Shown: positions 46,435-55,344 of the stretch, piece by piece | Layout: each line of letters begins with the position of its first letter | Position numbering within the stretch: the stretch's first letter is position 1 | NCBI RefSeq assembly: GCF_006088715.1 | Contig: NZ_CP030771.1 | Coordinates: forward strand, 2,356,001-2,420,000 | Reading direction: 5' to 3' | DNA: 64,000 nt | DNA from: Streptomyces sp. YIM 121038 | GTDB lineage: Bacteria > Actinomycetota > Actinomycetes > Streptomycetales > Streptomycetaceae | The notes under the pieces: model-generated | Told to the model about the DNA's origin: nothing | The model's input: only the letters and a program-made list of their open reading frames with translations | The model's database searches: none | Made by a program: the position numbers and the translations under genes

Positions 46435-48177
46435 CTAGCCGTCCGCCCGGGCCGCCGCGAGGAGCTCCTCCGCGTGGGCCCGTGCCGTCTCGGAGTCCTC
46501 CTGGCCCGCCAGCATCCGCGACAGCTCGCGCACCCGGTCCTCGCCCTCGAGGACCTGCACGCCGGAACGCGTCACGGACCCGTCGTGCGTCTTCTCCACC
46601 AGCAGCTGCCGGTCCGCGAACGCCGCCACCTGCGGAAGGTGGGTGACCACCACCACCTGCGCGGACTTCGCGAGCTTCGCCAGGCGCCGGCCGATCTCGA
46701 CGGCGGCCTTGCCGCCGACGCCCGCGTCGACCTCGTCGAAGAGGTACGTCGGCACGGGGTCCGTCCCGGCGAAGACGACCTCCACGGCGAGCATGACGCG
46801 CGACAGCTCACCGCCGGACGCGCCCTTGGCGATGGGCCGGGGCGGCGCCCCGGGGTGGGGCGCGAGCAGCAGCTCGACCTCGTCGACGCCGGAGGGGCCG
46901 TAGGCGACGGTCCGCCCGTCGATCTCCACGCCCTCGGGGTCATCGGTCTGCCGTACGTCGATCGTCACGCGCGCGTGCGGCATCGCCAGCGAGGCCAGCT
47001 CTTCCGTGACGGCGGCCGCGAACCGCGCGGCGGTCTCGGCGCGCGCCTCGGTCAGCTCCCGCGCGAGCCCGGCGAGTTCGGTGCGCAGCGCGTCCCGCTC
47101 GGCGGTGAGGTCCTCGAGCCGGTCGTCGTCGCCCTCCAGCTCCGCGAGCCGCGCCGCCCCGGCCTCGGCCCAGGCGAGCACGGCGCCGACGTCCTCGCCG
47201 TACTTGCGCGTCAGCTGGGTGAGCGCCGCCCGCCGCTCCTCGACTGCGGCGAGCCGCAGCGGATCGGCGTCCAGGTCGTCGGCGTACCCGGCGAGCTCGC
47301 CCGCCACGTCGGCGAGCAGGATGCCGACCTCGCCGATGCGCTCGGCGAGGGCGGCGAGGGCGGAGTCGTGGGACCGCACGGTCTCCAGGACCCGGTGCGC
47401 GCCCGCGACGAGCGTGGAGGCGTCGACGCCCTCGGGGTCCTCGGGGTTGCCCGCGAGCGCCGCGTGGGCGGCGGTGGCGGCGGAGGCGAGCGCCTCGGCG
47501 TGGCCGAGCCGCTCGGCCTCGGCGGCGAGTTCGACGTCCTCTCCGGTGCGCGGCTCCACGGCGGCGATCTCGTCGAGGCCGAAGCGGAGCATGTCGGCTT
47601 CCTGGGCGCGCTCCCGCGCGCGCGTGGTGATCTCGTCCAGCTCCGCGCTGACGGCCCGCAGCCGCCGGTACGCCGCCGTGTACTTGTCCAGCGGCCCGGC
47701 GACGGCGTCCCCCGCGTACCGGTCGAGCGCGCCGCGCTGCCGGGCGGGCTTGAGCAGGCCCTGCTGGTCGCTCTGGCCGTGGACGGCGACGAGGTCGTCG
47801 GCGAGCTCGGCCAGCAGCCCGACGGGCACGGACCGGCCGCCGAGGTGGGCCCGGGAGCGCCCCTCGGCGGAGACGGTGCGGCTGATCAGGAGGGCGCCGT
47901 CGTCCAGTTCGGCCCCGGCCTCCTCGGCGCGCAGGGCCGCGGCGGCGCCCGCGGGCACGGTGACGCGCCCCTCCACCACCGCCGACTTGGCGCCGATCCG
48001 CACCAGCGCGGGGTCGGCGCGCCCGCCGAGCAGCAGCCCGAGGCTCGTGACGACCATCGTCTTGCCCGCTCCGGTCTCGCCGGTCACGGCGGTGAAGCCG
48101 GGCGACAGCTCGACCACGGCGTCGTCGATGACTCCGAGCGACCGTATCCGCATCTCCTCCAACACGGACAAGACCAT
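46435..48177 (-). CDS. recN: DNA repair protein RecN
   Basis: SMC-like ATPase of 580 aa that acts early in double-strand break repair. Walker A is GETGAGKTM (TAVTGETGAGKTMVVTSLGL). Two coiled-coil arms rich in Glu/Ala/Leu flank the middle (about 150-340). The C-terminal head has GASGGELSRVMLAVEVVFAG and Walker B LFDEVDAGVGGKAAVEI. Start at 48177; an ATG at 48153 (MRIRSLGVIDD) directly after GGAGG is closer to the conserved N-terminus, but its spacing is too short. Confidence 0.95.
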   Translation of the reverse strand: MVLSVLEEMRIRSLGVIDDAVVELSPGFTAVTGETGAGKTMVVTSLGLLLGGRADPALVRIGAKSAVVEGRVTVPAGAAAALRAEEAGAELDDGALLISRTVSAEGRSRAHLGGRSVPVGLLAELADDLVAVHGQSDQQGLLKPARQRGALDRYAGDAVAGPLDKYTAAYRRLRAVSAELDEITTRARERAQEADMLRFGLDEIAAVEPRTGEDVELAAEAERLGHAEALASAATAAHAALAGNPEDPEGVDASTLVAGAHRVLETVRSHDSALAALAERIGEVGILLADVAGELAGYADDLDADPLRLAAVEERRAALTQLTRKYGEDVGAVLAWAEAGAARLAELEGDDDRLEDLTAERDALRTELAGLARELTEARAETAARFAAAVTEELASLAMPHARVTIDVRQTDDPEGVEIDGRTVAYGPSGVDEVELLLAPHPGAPPRPIAKGASGGELSRVMLAVEVVFAGTDPVPTYLFDEVDAGVGGKAAVEIGRRLAKLAKSAQVVVVTHLPQVAAFADRQLLVEKTHDGSVTRSGVQVLEGEDRVRELSRMLAGQEDSETARAHAEELLAAARADG

Positions 48178-48359
48178 ACGAGGTCAGGGCGGCGGTGTGC
48201 GACGTGCCCTGGTGTCATCGCGTAGCTGTTCTGTGAAGGCGCAGGTAAGGCGTGCCGTGCCAGAGCCGCCTGTCACCCACGGGAGTGGGGATATCCCCCG
48301 GGAAATCCTGAGGCGATCTTCATGGTGGACGGTGGTCCTGACACCCCACCATGATCTGT

Positions 48360-49712
48360 ATGAGTACGGGACTGGCACGGGCGGCGCTGCGGGCGCACCG
48401 CCCCGCGTTCATCGGCACGGCCGTGGCGGCGCTGTTCGCCGCGACGGTGGTGAGCGCTTCGACGATGGTGCTGCGCAGCACGAGCACGAGCGGGCTCCCC
48501 GCCGCGACCCGCCACCGCCTCACGGAGAGCGGCGTGGGCGAGATCGCCACGGTGCTCCTGATCGGCTCCGTCTATATGTCGATATTCGTGGTGGCGTCGA
48601 CCATGGGCACGGCCGTCGTCCAGCAGCACCGCGAGCTGGCCCTGGTGCGCTCCATCGGCGCCAGGCCCCGGCAGGTCCGCCGCGCGGTGGCCGGACAGGC
48701 CCTGGCGGCCTCGATACCGGCGGCCCTGGCCGGCTTCGTCCTCGGCGGTGTGCTGGCCCGCGTGTGGTTCACGGGGATGGTGGAGCACGGCCTGGTCCCG
48801 GCCGAGGTGCCCTTCCGGTTCAGCTGGCTGGCGCTGCCGGTGTGCGTGGGCGTCGCGGTGGTCACCTCCGCGCTCGCCGCCGTGCTGTCGGCGCTGCGGT
48901 TCTCCCTGCTGCGCCCCGCCCGCGCGCTGGCCGAGGCGACGGCCGGGAGACGCGGCCTCGGCCGGCTGCGGGCCCCGCTCGGGCTGCTCGCGGTGGCCGG
49001 TGCCGTGGCCCTGTCGGTGCTGCTCTCACGGCAGGACGCGGCCGAGGCGAGCGAGGGCGCCTTCCTGGTCCTGATCCTGTTCTGCGTGGGCGCGGGGCTG
49101 CTCGGCCCACGGCTCATCGGGCCCGCGGCCTGGCTGGTGTCGGCGGCGGTCGGCCGCCTCGGCGGCGCCTCGGCCCGGCTCGCGATGGTCAACGTCCGCT
49201 CCCAGCCCCGGCGCTTCTCGGCCGCGGTGGTGCCGCTGCTGCTCGTCGTCGGCTTCGGCGTCACCAAGATCGCTATGCATACGACCGCCGAGCACCACAC
49301 GGGCTCCGCGGGCACCACCGGCGAAGTCTGGATGGACTACATGGGCACGGGCCTGTACGCGGGCTTCGCCGCCATAGCCTCGGCGAACACACTGGCCATG
49401 ATCTCCTTCGAGCGCCGCCGCGACCTGGCGCTGCTGCGCGTGGTCGGCTCCCAGCGCCGCCAGGTGCGGGCGATGGCGGCGTGGGAGGCCGTGGTCGTGG
49501 CCGGGACGGCGCTGCTCGTCGGCGGCGCGATAGCCCTCGCGACGCTCGCGCCGATCCTGAGTACGGCGTTCGGCTCGGCGGTGCCGTATCTGCCGGGTGC
49601 GGTCGTGGCGGGCATCGCTGCGGGCACGCTCCTGCTGACGCTGGCCGCCACCGGCCTGCCGGTCGCCTCGGTGCTGCGCCGCCGCGCGATAGCGGTGGTG
49701 AGCGGCACCTGA
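48360..49712 (+). CDS. FtsX-like permease without an adjacent ATPase
   Basis: Membrane protein of 450 aa with two FtsX/MacB-type modules. Each module has a helix, then ERR/HRELALVRSIGARPRQVRR or ERRRDLALLRVVGSQRRQVR, the cytoplasmic coupling segment of these permeases. About eight helices are present. Normally such permeases work with an ABC ATPase encoded next door to move lipoproteins, peptides or drugs; none is seen here. ATG 48360 was chosen over 48351, and neither has a ribosome binding site. It is divergent from recN. Confidence 0.8.
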   Translation: MSTGLARAALRAHRPAFIGTAVAALFAATVVSASTMVLRSTSTSGLPAATRHRLTESGVGEIATVLLIGSVYMSIFVVASTMGTAVVQQHRELALVRSIGARPRQVRRAVAGQALAASIPAALAGFVLGGVLARVWFTGMVEHGLVPAEVPFRFSWLALPVCVGVAVVTSALAAVLSALRFSLLRPARALAEATAGRRGLGRLRAPLGLLAVAGAVALSVLLSRQDAAEASEGAFLVLILFCVGAGLLGPRLIGPAAWLVSAAVGRLGGASARLAMVNVRSQPRRFSAAVVPLLLVVGFGVTKIAMHTTAEHHTGSAGTTGEVWMDYMGTGLYAGFAAIASANTLAMISFERRRDLALLRVVGSQRRQVRAMAAWEAVVVAGTALLVGGAIALATLAPILSTAFGSAVPYLPGAVVAGIAAGTLLLTLAATGLPVASVLRRRAIAVVSGT

Positions 49713-49735
49713 TCCGCGGGCCCGCAGACGGAGCG

Positions 49736-49767
49736 CTCTTTCAGGGGCGCGGGGAGCTGCGCGACCC
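49736..49767. repeat. Streptomyces dispersed intergenic repeat, type C
   Basis: CTCTTTCAGGGGCGCGGGGA followed by GCTGCGCGACC. I remember this pattern as one of the most frequent short intergenic repeats in Streptomyces. It lies just past the FtsX-like gene. Confidence 0.6.
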
Positions 49768-49825
49768 GTGACAACGAACCCGCGGGCGATCCACACGCCG
49801 CCCCCCCGCAGCCCCAGCGGCAGCG

Positions 49826-50731
49826 TCAGTGCGGCGCTCCCCGCCACCCGGACACCGGCAGGGCGAATTTGGCGACGAGCCGGTCCGTGAACGAGGCGTG
49901 GTGCAGCCGCGCGAGCCGTACGGGCACGGCCCCCCTGCGCACCTCCACCCGTGCCCCGGCGGGCAGTTCGACGGTCCGCCGCCCGTCGCACCACAGCACT
50001 CCGTGCGGCGTGTGCGGCTGCACCTCGACCGCGAGGACCGAGTCCGGCGAGGTCACCAGCGGCTTGGCGAACAGGGCGTGGGCGCTGATCGGCACCATGA
50101 GCAGCGCCTCCACCTCGGGCCACACCACGGGCCCGCCCGCCGAGAAGGCGTAGGCCGTCGAGCCGGTCGGGGTCGCGCACACGATGCCGTCGCAGCCGAA
50201 GCCGGTGACGGGACGGCCGTCGATCTCCAGGACGACCTCGAGCATCCGCTCGGCCGACATCTTCTGCACGGCGGCCTCGTTGAGGGCCCAGTCGCGGTGG
50301 ACGACATCGCCGTTGCTGTGCACGACGACGTCGACGGTCATGCGCTCCTCGACCTCGTACGCCTTGGTGACGACGCGGTCGACGACCTTGTCCAGGTCGT
50401 CCCGCTCGGCCTCGGCGAGGAAGCCGACGCGGCCGAGGTTCACCCCGAGCATCGGCACACCGGAGGCGCGGGCGAACTCGGCGCCCCGCAGCAGCGTCCC
50501 GTCACCGCCGAGGACGATGAGCAGCTCGCACCCGTCGAGGCAGGCGGGCGTCGCCTCCTTGACGGTCTGCACCGAGTCCGGCAGCGGCAGGTCGGCCGCC
50601 TCCGCCTCCAGGACCCGTACGCCGAGACCGCTGCGCAGCAGCCCCTGCACGACGAGTTCGGCACTGCGGATGGCCGCGGGACGGCCGGTGTGTGCAAGGA
50701 GAAAAACAGTACGAGCTCGGCTCTGACTCAA
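49826..50731 (-). CDS. nadK: NAD kinase
   Basis: Phosphorylates NAD to NADP; 301 aa. The ATP-NAD kinase motif GGDGTLLRGAEFARASGVPM is present, with GVNLGRVGFLAEAE and the NE/D region DWALNEAAVQK plus CDGIVCATPTGSTAYAFSAG. TTG 50731 overlaps the tlyA stop (TTGA) and follows GGAGGGG, and it gives the family length. The open frame extends to 50800. It is translationally coupled to tlyA, an order shared with other actinobacteria (tlyA-nadK-recN). Confidence 0.94.
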   Translation of the reverse strand: MSQSRARTVFLLAHTGRPAAIRSAELVVQGLLRSGLGVRVLEAEAADLPLPDSVQTVKEATPACLDGCELLIVLGGDGTLLRGAEFARASGVPMLGVNLGRVGFLAEAERDDLDKVVDRVVTKAYEVEERMTVDVVVHSNGDVVHRDWALNEAAVQKMSAERMLEVVLEIDGRPVTGFGCDGIVCATPTGSTAYAFSAGGPVVWPEVEALLMVPISAHALFAKPLVTSPDSVLAVEVQPHTPHGVLWCDGRRTVELPAGARVEVRRGAVPVRLARLHHASFTDRLVAKFALPVSGWRGAPH

Positions 50732-51543
50732 CGGGGCCCCTCCGCCACGGCACGGTCGACGTCCGCCGGGTCGAGTTCCGGCGCCCCGGCGCGCAGCCAC
50801 AGAAAGTACTCGACGTTCCCGGACGGTCCCGGCAGGGGGCTCGCGGTGACGCCCCGCACCCCGAGGCCGAGTTCCTGCGCCTGCCGCGCCACGGTGCGCA
50901 CCATCTCGGCCCGCAGCTCGGGCGAGCGGACCACGCCGCCGCTGCCGAGCCGCTCCTTGCCGACCTCGAACTGCGGCTTGACCATCAGGACGAGGTCCGC
51001 GTCCGGGGCCGCGCAGCGCACCAGGGCGGGCAGCACGAGCCCCAGCGGAATGAAGGAGAGATCGCCGACCACCAGGTCGACGGGGACGCCGTCGATGAGG
51101 TCGAGCGTCAACTCGCGTACGTTCGTACGGTCCTTGACGGTGACCCGGTCGTCACTCTGCAGGGACCAGGCGAGCTGGCCGTAGCCGACGTCGACGGCGA
51201 CGACGTGCCCGGCGCCGGAGCGCAGCAGCACATCGGTGAAGCCGCCGGTGGAGGCGCCCGCGTCGAGGGCGCGCCGGCCCTTCACCACGAGGCCCTCGGG
51301 GACGAAGGCCTTCAGGGCGCCGGCGAGCTTGTGGCCGCCGCGCGAGACGTAGTCGGGGTCGCCGTCGTCCTGGGCGACGACGATCGCGGCGGCCGTCTCC
51401 ACCTGGGTCGCGGGCTTGGTCGCGACGGTCTTGCCGACGGTCACGCGACCGGCGGCGATCAGCTGGCTCGCGTGCTCGCGCGAGCGCGCGAGCTTCCGGC
51501 GCACCAGCTCGGCGTCGAGGCGGCGGCGTGCCACTCCTGCCAC
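50728..51543 (-). CDS. tlyA: TlyA-type rRNA 2'-O-methyltransferase
   Basis: Methylates 16S/23S rRNA ribose positions, the modification needed for capreomycin sensitivity in mycobacteria; 271 aa. An N-terminal S4 domain (RRLDAELVRRKLARSREHAS) precedes an FtsJ-like methyltransferase with the SAM motif ALDAGASTGGFTDVLLRSGA, then VVGDLSFIPL and LMVKPQFEVGK. GTG 51543 is the start; another GTG three codons on is possible. It is coupled to nadK. Confidence 0.92.
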   Translation of the reverse strand: MAGVARRRLDAELVRRKLARSREHASQLIAAGRVTVGKTVATKPATQVETAAAIVVAQDDGDPDYVSRGGHKLAGALKAFVPEGLVVKGRRALDAGASTGGFTDVLLRSGAGHVVAVDVGYGQLAWSLQSDDRVTVKDRTNVRELTLDLIDGVPVDLVVGDLSFIPLGLVLPALVRCAAPDADLVLMVKPQFEVGKERLGSGGVVRSPELRAEMVRTVARQAQELGLGVRGVTASPLPGPSGNVEYFLWLRAGAPELDPADVDRAVAEGPR

Positions 51544-51550
51544 GTTCGGT

Positions 51551-51883
51551 TCAGCTCCTGTTGTCGTTCGTGGTCGGTGCCCCTGAGGGGGCCGGGGGCC
51601 CGGGGCGTGCGTCCAGCGCGGTCAGCGCGTCGCGCAGGCCCCGGTGCACATCCTCGTACACCTCGATGTGGCCGTCCGTGGCGAGGTGGTCGGCGTCGCC
51701 GAGCCGGTCGAGTCCGGCGTCCACGGCGGCGTTGCCGGTGGGGGTGCGGGGCACGCCGAGGGGGGCGGGTGCGGCCGGGTCGACGGGCTCGGCGAGGGCC
51801 TCCCCCGCCGCGTCCGCCAGCTGCGGAACGGACACGTCCGCCTCTGTGACCTCGGGCTCGGGGCCCGGCGTCGAGTCGCTCAT
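51551..51883 (-). CDS. Small acidic conserved protein upstream of tlyA
   Basis: Protein of 110 aa, Pro/Ala/Asp-rich at both ends. The middle, VPRTPTGNAAVDAGLDRLGD and then HIEVYEDVHRGLRDALTALD, is the only structured-looking part. It ends 7 nt before tlyA, so it belongs to the same operon. Function is unknown; similar small genes precede tlyA in other actinobacteria. Confidence 0.65.
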   Translation of the reverse strand: MSDSTPGPEPEVTEADVSVPQLADAAGEALAEPVDPAAPAPLGVPRTPTGNAAVDAGLDRLGDADHLATDGHIEVYEDVHRGLRDALTALDARPGPPAPSGAPTTNDNRS

Positions 51884-51911
51884 GCCCCGACGCTACCTCG
51901 AAGCCCTGCGG

Positions 51912-51917
51912 TACTGT
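51912..51917 (+). promoter_or_regulatory. -10 hexamer of a likely leaderless promoter
   Basis: TACTGT ends 8 nt before the ATG at 51926, with no ribosome binding site between. Confidence 0.35.
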
Positions 51918-51925
51918 CGATCACG

Positions 51926-52273
51926 ATGGCGACCATGGCGGAGTGCCGCAGCGCACTGGACGAGCTGTCGGCGAGCCTGGCGGCGGCCGACGGCGACGTT
52001 CGCGGTGCGGCGGCGCTCGACCGCTCGCTGAGCTGCCACATCAAGGATCTGGACGCCACCTTCACCGGCCGTCTGGAGAACGGCCGGATCGAGGTGTCGG
52101 GCCACCACCCGGGTCCGCCGCGCGAGCGGGCCGAGGTCCGGCTCGCCCTGACGGGCGACGACCTGGTGGCGCTGGTGTCCGGTCGCCTGGACTTCGCCAA
52201 GGCCTGGGCCGCGGGCCGCGTCCGCCTCGAAGCGGGCTTCCGCGATCTGCTGCGCCTCAGGAAGCTGCTGTAG
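51926..52273 (+). CDS. SCP2 sterol-transfer-like protein
   Basis: Small soluble protein, 115 aa, with the SCP2-like fold pattern: CHIKDLDATFTGRLENGRIE, RAEVRLALTGDDLVALVSGR and LDFAKAWAAGRVRLEAGFRD. Such proteins bind hydrophobic ligands; the ligand here is unknown. ATG 51926 sits behind a -10-like hexamer. The frame is open upstream but antisense to the acidic protein gene. The last 17 bp overlap the convergent siderophore ATPase gene. Confidence 0.75.
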   Translation: MATMAECRSALDELSASLAAADGDVRGAAALDRSLSCHIKDLDATFTGRLENGRIEVSGHHPGPPRERAEVRLALTGDDLVALVSGRLDFAKAWAAGRVRLEAGFRDLLRLRKLL

Positions 52274-53072
52274 CCACCGCGGTCCTGCGCGCCCGCCGGG
52301 CCGCGGGCACCACCAGCGGCGTCCCGGTCTCGGGGTCGTCGATGACCTGGCAGGACAGCCCGAAGGCCGCCTCGACGAGATCCGCCGTGACGATGTCGCG
52401 GGGCGCGCCCTGCGCGATGACCTTGCCGTCGCGCAGCGCGATGAGGTGCGTGGCGTACCGGGCGGCGTGGTTGAGGTCGTGCAGCACGGCGACGAGCGTG
52501 CGGCCCTGCTCCTCGTGGAGCTCGGCGCACAGGTCGAGTACGTCGATCTGGTGCTGGATGTCGAGGAAGGTGGTGGGCTCGTCGAGCAGCAGCAGCGGCG
52601 TCTGCTGGGCGAGCGCCATCGCGATCCACACGCGCTGGCGCTGGCCGCCGGAGAGCTCGTCGACGTACCGCTCGGCGAGCTCGGCGACGCCGGTGGACTC
52701 CATCGACTCCCGCACGATCCGCTCGTCGTCGGCCGACCACTGGCGCAGCAGCCCCTGGTGCGGGTAGCGGCCGCGTGCCACCAGGTCGCCCACGGTGATC
52801 CCGTCGGGCGCGATCGAGGACTGCGGGAGCAGCCCCAGGGTGCGCGCGACCTTCTTGGCGGGCATCGAGTGGATGACGTCGCCGTCCAGGAGCACCCGCC
52901 CGGCCGACGGCTTGAGCATCCGGGACAGGGCGCGCAGGAGCGTGGACTTGCCGCAGGCGTTCGGGCCGACGATGACCGTGAAGGAGTTGTCGGGGATCTC
53001 GACGGAGAGCCCCTCCGCGATGACGCGCTGGTCGTAGCCGAGGGTCACGTCGTCGGCGATGAGCCGGTTCAC
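52257..53072 (-). CDS. Iron-siderophore ABC transporter ATPase
   Basis: FecE/FepC-type ATPase, 271 aa. Walker A GPNACGKSTLLRALSRML, signature ELSGGQRQRVWIAMALAQ and Walker B LLLLDEPTTFLDIQHQ are complete, with the switch His in AVLHDLNHA. It would power uptake of ferric siderophores. GTG 53072 overlaps the stop of a small ORF upstream (GTGA), so it is translationally coupled to it. It is last in the operon permease-permease-small ORF-ATPase. Confidence 0.92.
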   Translation of the reverse strand: MNRLIADDVTLGYDQRVIAEGLSVEIPDNSFTVIVGPNACGKSTLLRALSRMLKPSAGRVLLDGDVIHSMPAKKVARTLGLLPQSSIAPDGITVGDLVARGRYPHQGLLRQWSADDERIVRESMESTGVAELAERYVDELSGGQRQRVWIAMALAQQTPLLLLDEPTTFLDIQHQIDVLDLCAELHEEQGRTLVAVLHDLNHAARYATHLIALRDGKVIAQGAPRDIVTADLVEAAFGLSCQVIDDPETGTPLVVPAARRARRTAVATAAS

Positions 53073-53275
53073 TGGGCACGCTCCTGGTCGTGTGCTTCTT
53101 CGTACGAGGGGGTGGTGCGCGGGCCGGTTCGCGCCCCGTCGCGCGCGGTGCCGCTCTTCCCGGTTCCGTCGCGCGCGGTGCCGCTCTTCCCGGCTTCGCC
53201 GCGCGCGGTACGGCTCCGCGCGGGCCCGCCGCGCGTACGGCTCCGCCCGGTTCCGCCGCGCGCCGTGCGGCTCAT
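53069..53275 (-). CDS. Repeat-derived 68-aa basic ORF between permease and ATPase
   Basis: This ORF fits exactly between its neighbours: its ATG overlaps the permease stop (ATGA, 53272-53275), and its TGA overlaps the ATPase GTG (53069-53072). It encodes a Gly/Arg/Ser/Thr-rich protein with repeated units such as GKSGTARDG (twice) and SRTARG. The DNA is an imperfect tandem repeat of about 30 bp. It has no membrane segment and I recognise no family. It may be translated mainly to keep ribosomes coupled across a repeat expansion, or it may be a real microprotein. No protein-level evidence exists. Confidence 0.5.
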   Translation of the reverse strand: MSRTARGGTGRSRTRGGPARSRTARGEAGKSGTARDGTGKSGTARDGARTGPRTTPSYEEAHDQERAQ

Positions 53276-54300
53276 ATGCGCCCCGCCTTGCGCTCGGTGG
53301 CGAGGAGCCACAGCAGATAGACGCCGCCGAGGACGCCCGTGACGACGCCGACGGGCAGCTGGTCGGCGCCGAACGCCCGCTGCGAGGCCCAGTCGGCGAC
53401 GATCAGCAGGGTGGCGCCCATGCACATCGACGGCAGCAGGTTCGGCCCCGGCGAGCGGGTGAGGCGGCGGGCGAGCTGCGGCGCGGTCAGGGCGACGAAG
53501 CTGACGGGCCCGGCGGCGGCCGTCGCGGCGGCGGTGAGCAGCACGGCGGAGCCCATCAGGGCGATGCGGGTGCGCTCGACGGGCACGCCGAGCGCGTACG
53601 CGACGTCGTCGCCCATCTCCAGCATCCGCAGCGGCCGCGCGTGCGCGACGACGATCGGCAGCAGCACGACGCACAGCCAGAACAGGGGCCACACCTGCTC
53701 CCAGTCGCGGCCGTCGAGCGAGCCGGTCATCCACACGACGGCGCGCGCGGCGTCGACGAAGTCGGCCTTGGTGAGCAGATAGCCGTTCACGGCGACGGCG
53801 AGGGCGTTCATGCCGATGCCGACGAGGACGAACCGGTAGCCGTGCACGCCCCGCTTCCAGGCGAGCAGATACATCGCGGCGCCGGTGACGATGCCGCCGA
53901 CGAGCGCTCCGGCCGCGACCTGGGCCGCACCGCCGGAGAAGACGACGATCACCAGGAGCGCGCCCGCGGTCGCGCCCTGCCCGAGGCCGAGCACGTCCGG
54001 GCTGCCCAGCGGGTTGCGGGAGATGGACTGGAACAGGGCGCCGCCGAGCCCGAGGGACGCGCCCACCAGCAGGCCGACGAGGACCCGCGGCAGCCGCAGG
54101 TCGTTGATGATGAACTCCTGCCCGGCGTCACCGTTGCCGAGCAGCGTGCGGATGACGTCGGCGGCCGGGATGGGGAAGTCGCCGGTGCCGATCAGCACGA
54201 CGCTCGCGGCGAGCCCGGCGGCCACGAGCGCCGCCACGACCACGGCCGTGCGGACGTCGAGGCGGACGGAGAGCCCGCCCTTGGTGCGTATCGCCTTCAC
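53272..54300 (-). CDS. Iron-siderophore ABC permease (FecD/FepG type)
   Basis: Permease of 342 aa with about ten helices. Motifs include LRLPRVLVGLLVGASLGLGG, NPLGSPDVLGLGQGA, and the ATPase-contact region GVPVERTRIALMGSAVLLTA. GTG 54300 overlaps the stop of the first permease (GTGA). The two permeases form the membrane channel of a siderophore importer. Confidence 0.92.
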   Translation of the reverse strand: MKAIRTKGGLSVRLDVRTAVVVAALVAAGLAASVVLIGTGDFPIPAADVIRTLLGNGDAGQEFIINDLRLPRVLVGLLVGASLGLGGALFQSISRNPLGSPDVLGLGQGATAGALLVIVVFSGGAAQVAAGALVGGIVTGAAMYLLAWKRGVHGYRFVLVGIGMNALAVAVNGYLLTKADFVDAARAVVWMTGSLDGRDWEQVWPLFWLCVVLLPIVVAHARPLRMLEMGDDVAYALGVPVERTRIALMGSAVLLTAAATAAAGPVSFVALTAPQLARRLTRSPGPNLLPSMCMGATLLIVADWASQRAFGADQLPVGVVTGVLGGVYLLWLLATERKAGRI

Positions 54301-55340
54301 AGCTGGGCCATCCTCTGCCGTCGTACCAGGAAGATGAAGACCGGGGCGCCGATGGCCGCGGTGACGACGCCGACCTGGAGCTCCGCGGGGCGCGACACCA
54401 CGCGGCCGAGCACGTCCGCGCCGAGCAGCAGCACGGGCGAGAGGAGCGCCGCGTACGGCATGATCCAGCGCATGTCGGGCCCGGTGAAGGAGCGCACGAC
54501 GTGCGGCACCATCAGGCCGACGAACATGATGGGCCCGCAGGCGGCGGTGGCGGCCCCGCACAGCAGCGTCGCGGCGGCCATGGAGAGCGCGCGGGTCCGG
54601 TTCAGCCGGGCGCCGAGGGCACGGGCGGTGTCGTCGCCCATGCCGAGCGCGTTCAGGGGCCGGGCGAGGCCGAGCGCGATGAGGGTGCCGAGGACGAGGA
54701 ACGGCAGGACCTGCTGGATGGTCTCCGTCTTGGCCGAGGCGAGCGAGCCCACGGTCCAGAAGCGCATCTTGTCGAGCGCGGTGTTGTCGGTGATCATCAC
54801 GGCCTGCAGATAGCCGGTGAGCGCCGCGGTCAGGGCCGTGCCGGCGAGCGCGAGCCGCACGGGCGTGGCGTTGCGGGTGCCGCCGAGCATGTACACGAGT
54901 ACACCGACGATCGCGGACCCCGCGAAGGCGAACCACACATAGCCGCTCAGCGAGGTGACGCCGAAGAAGCTGATGGCGGTGACGACGGCGGCCGAGGCGC
55001 CCATGTTGATGCCGAGGAGTCCCGGGTCGGCCAGCGGGTTGCGGGTCAGGGCCTGCAGGACGGCGCCGGAGAGGCCGAGGGCGACCCCGACGAGCACCCC
55101 GAGCAGCGTCCGCGAGACCCGCTCGCCGACGACCACGTCGGCGTACGTCCCCGAGTCCTGGAAGAGACCGTGCCAGACCTGGCCCATGGACAGCGGTTTG
55201 GCTCCGACGGCGATGCTGGCGAACACGACGGCCAGCAGCAGGACGGCGGAGAGGAGCAGCCCGACGCCGCGCAGCGCGCGGCGGTTGGGCGGCGCGGCCG
55301 GGGATTCCGCGCGGGGTTCGGGGGGACTGTCGACCAACAC
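54297..55340 (-). CDS. Iron-siderophore ABC permease (FecC/FepD type)
   Basis: First permease of the operon, 347 aa. A roughly 22-residue Pro/Glu N-terminus precedes about ten helices. Conserved parts: GERVSRTLLGVLVGVALGLS, NPLADPGLLGINMGAS and RPAELQVGVVTAAIGAPVFI. GTG 55340 has no ribosome binding site; TAACCT lies 6 nt upstream within an iron box, so the mRNA is probably leaderless and iron-repressed. Divergent from the binding-protein gene. Confidence 0.92.
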   Translation of the reverse strand: MLVDSPPEPRAESPAAPPNRRALRGVGLLLSAVLLLAVVFASIAVGAKPLSMGQVWHGLFQDSGTYADVVVGERVSRTLLGVLVGVALGLSGAVLQALTRNPLADPGLLGINMGASAAVVTAISFFGVTSLSGYVWFAFAGSAIVGVLVYMLGGTRNATPVRLALAGTALTAALTGYLQAVMITDNTALDKMRFWTVGSLASAKTETIQQVLPFLVLGTLIALGLARPLNALGMGDDTARALGARLNRTRALSMAAATLLCGAATAACGPIMFVGLMVPHVVRSFTGPDMRWIMPYAALLSPVLLLGADVLGRVVSRPAELQVGVVTAAIGAPVFIFLVRRQRMAQL

Positions 55341-55344
55341 GAGG

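Noticed and set aside
53272..54936. Single long frame covering the second siderophore permease and upstream sequence
   Set aside because: The upstream part is out of frame with the first permease, which is clearly coding. The GTG at 54300 overlapping its stop is the real start.
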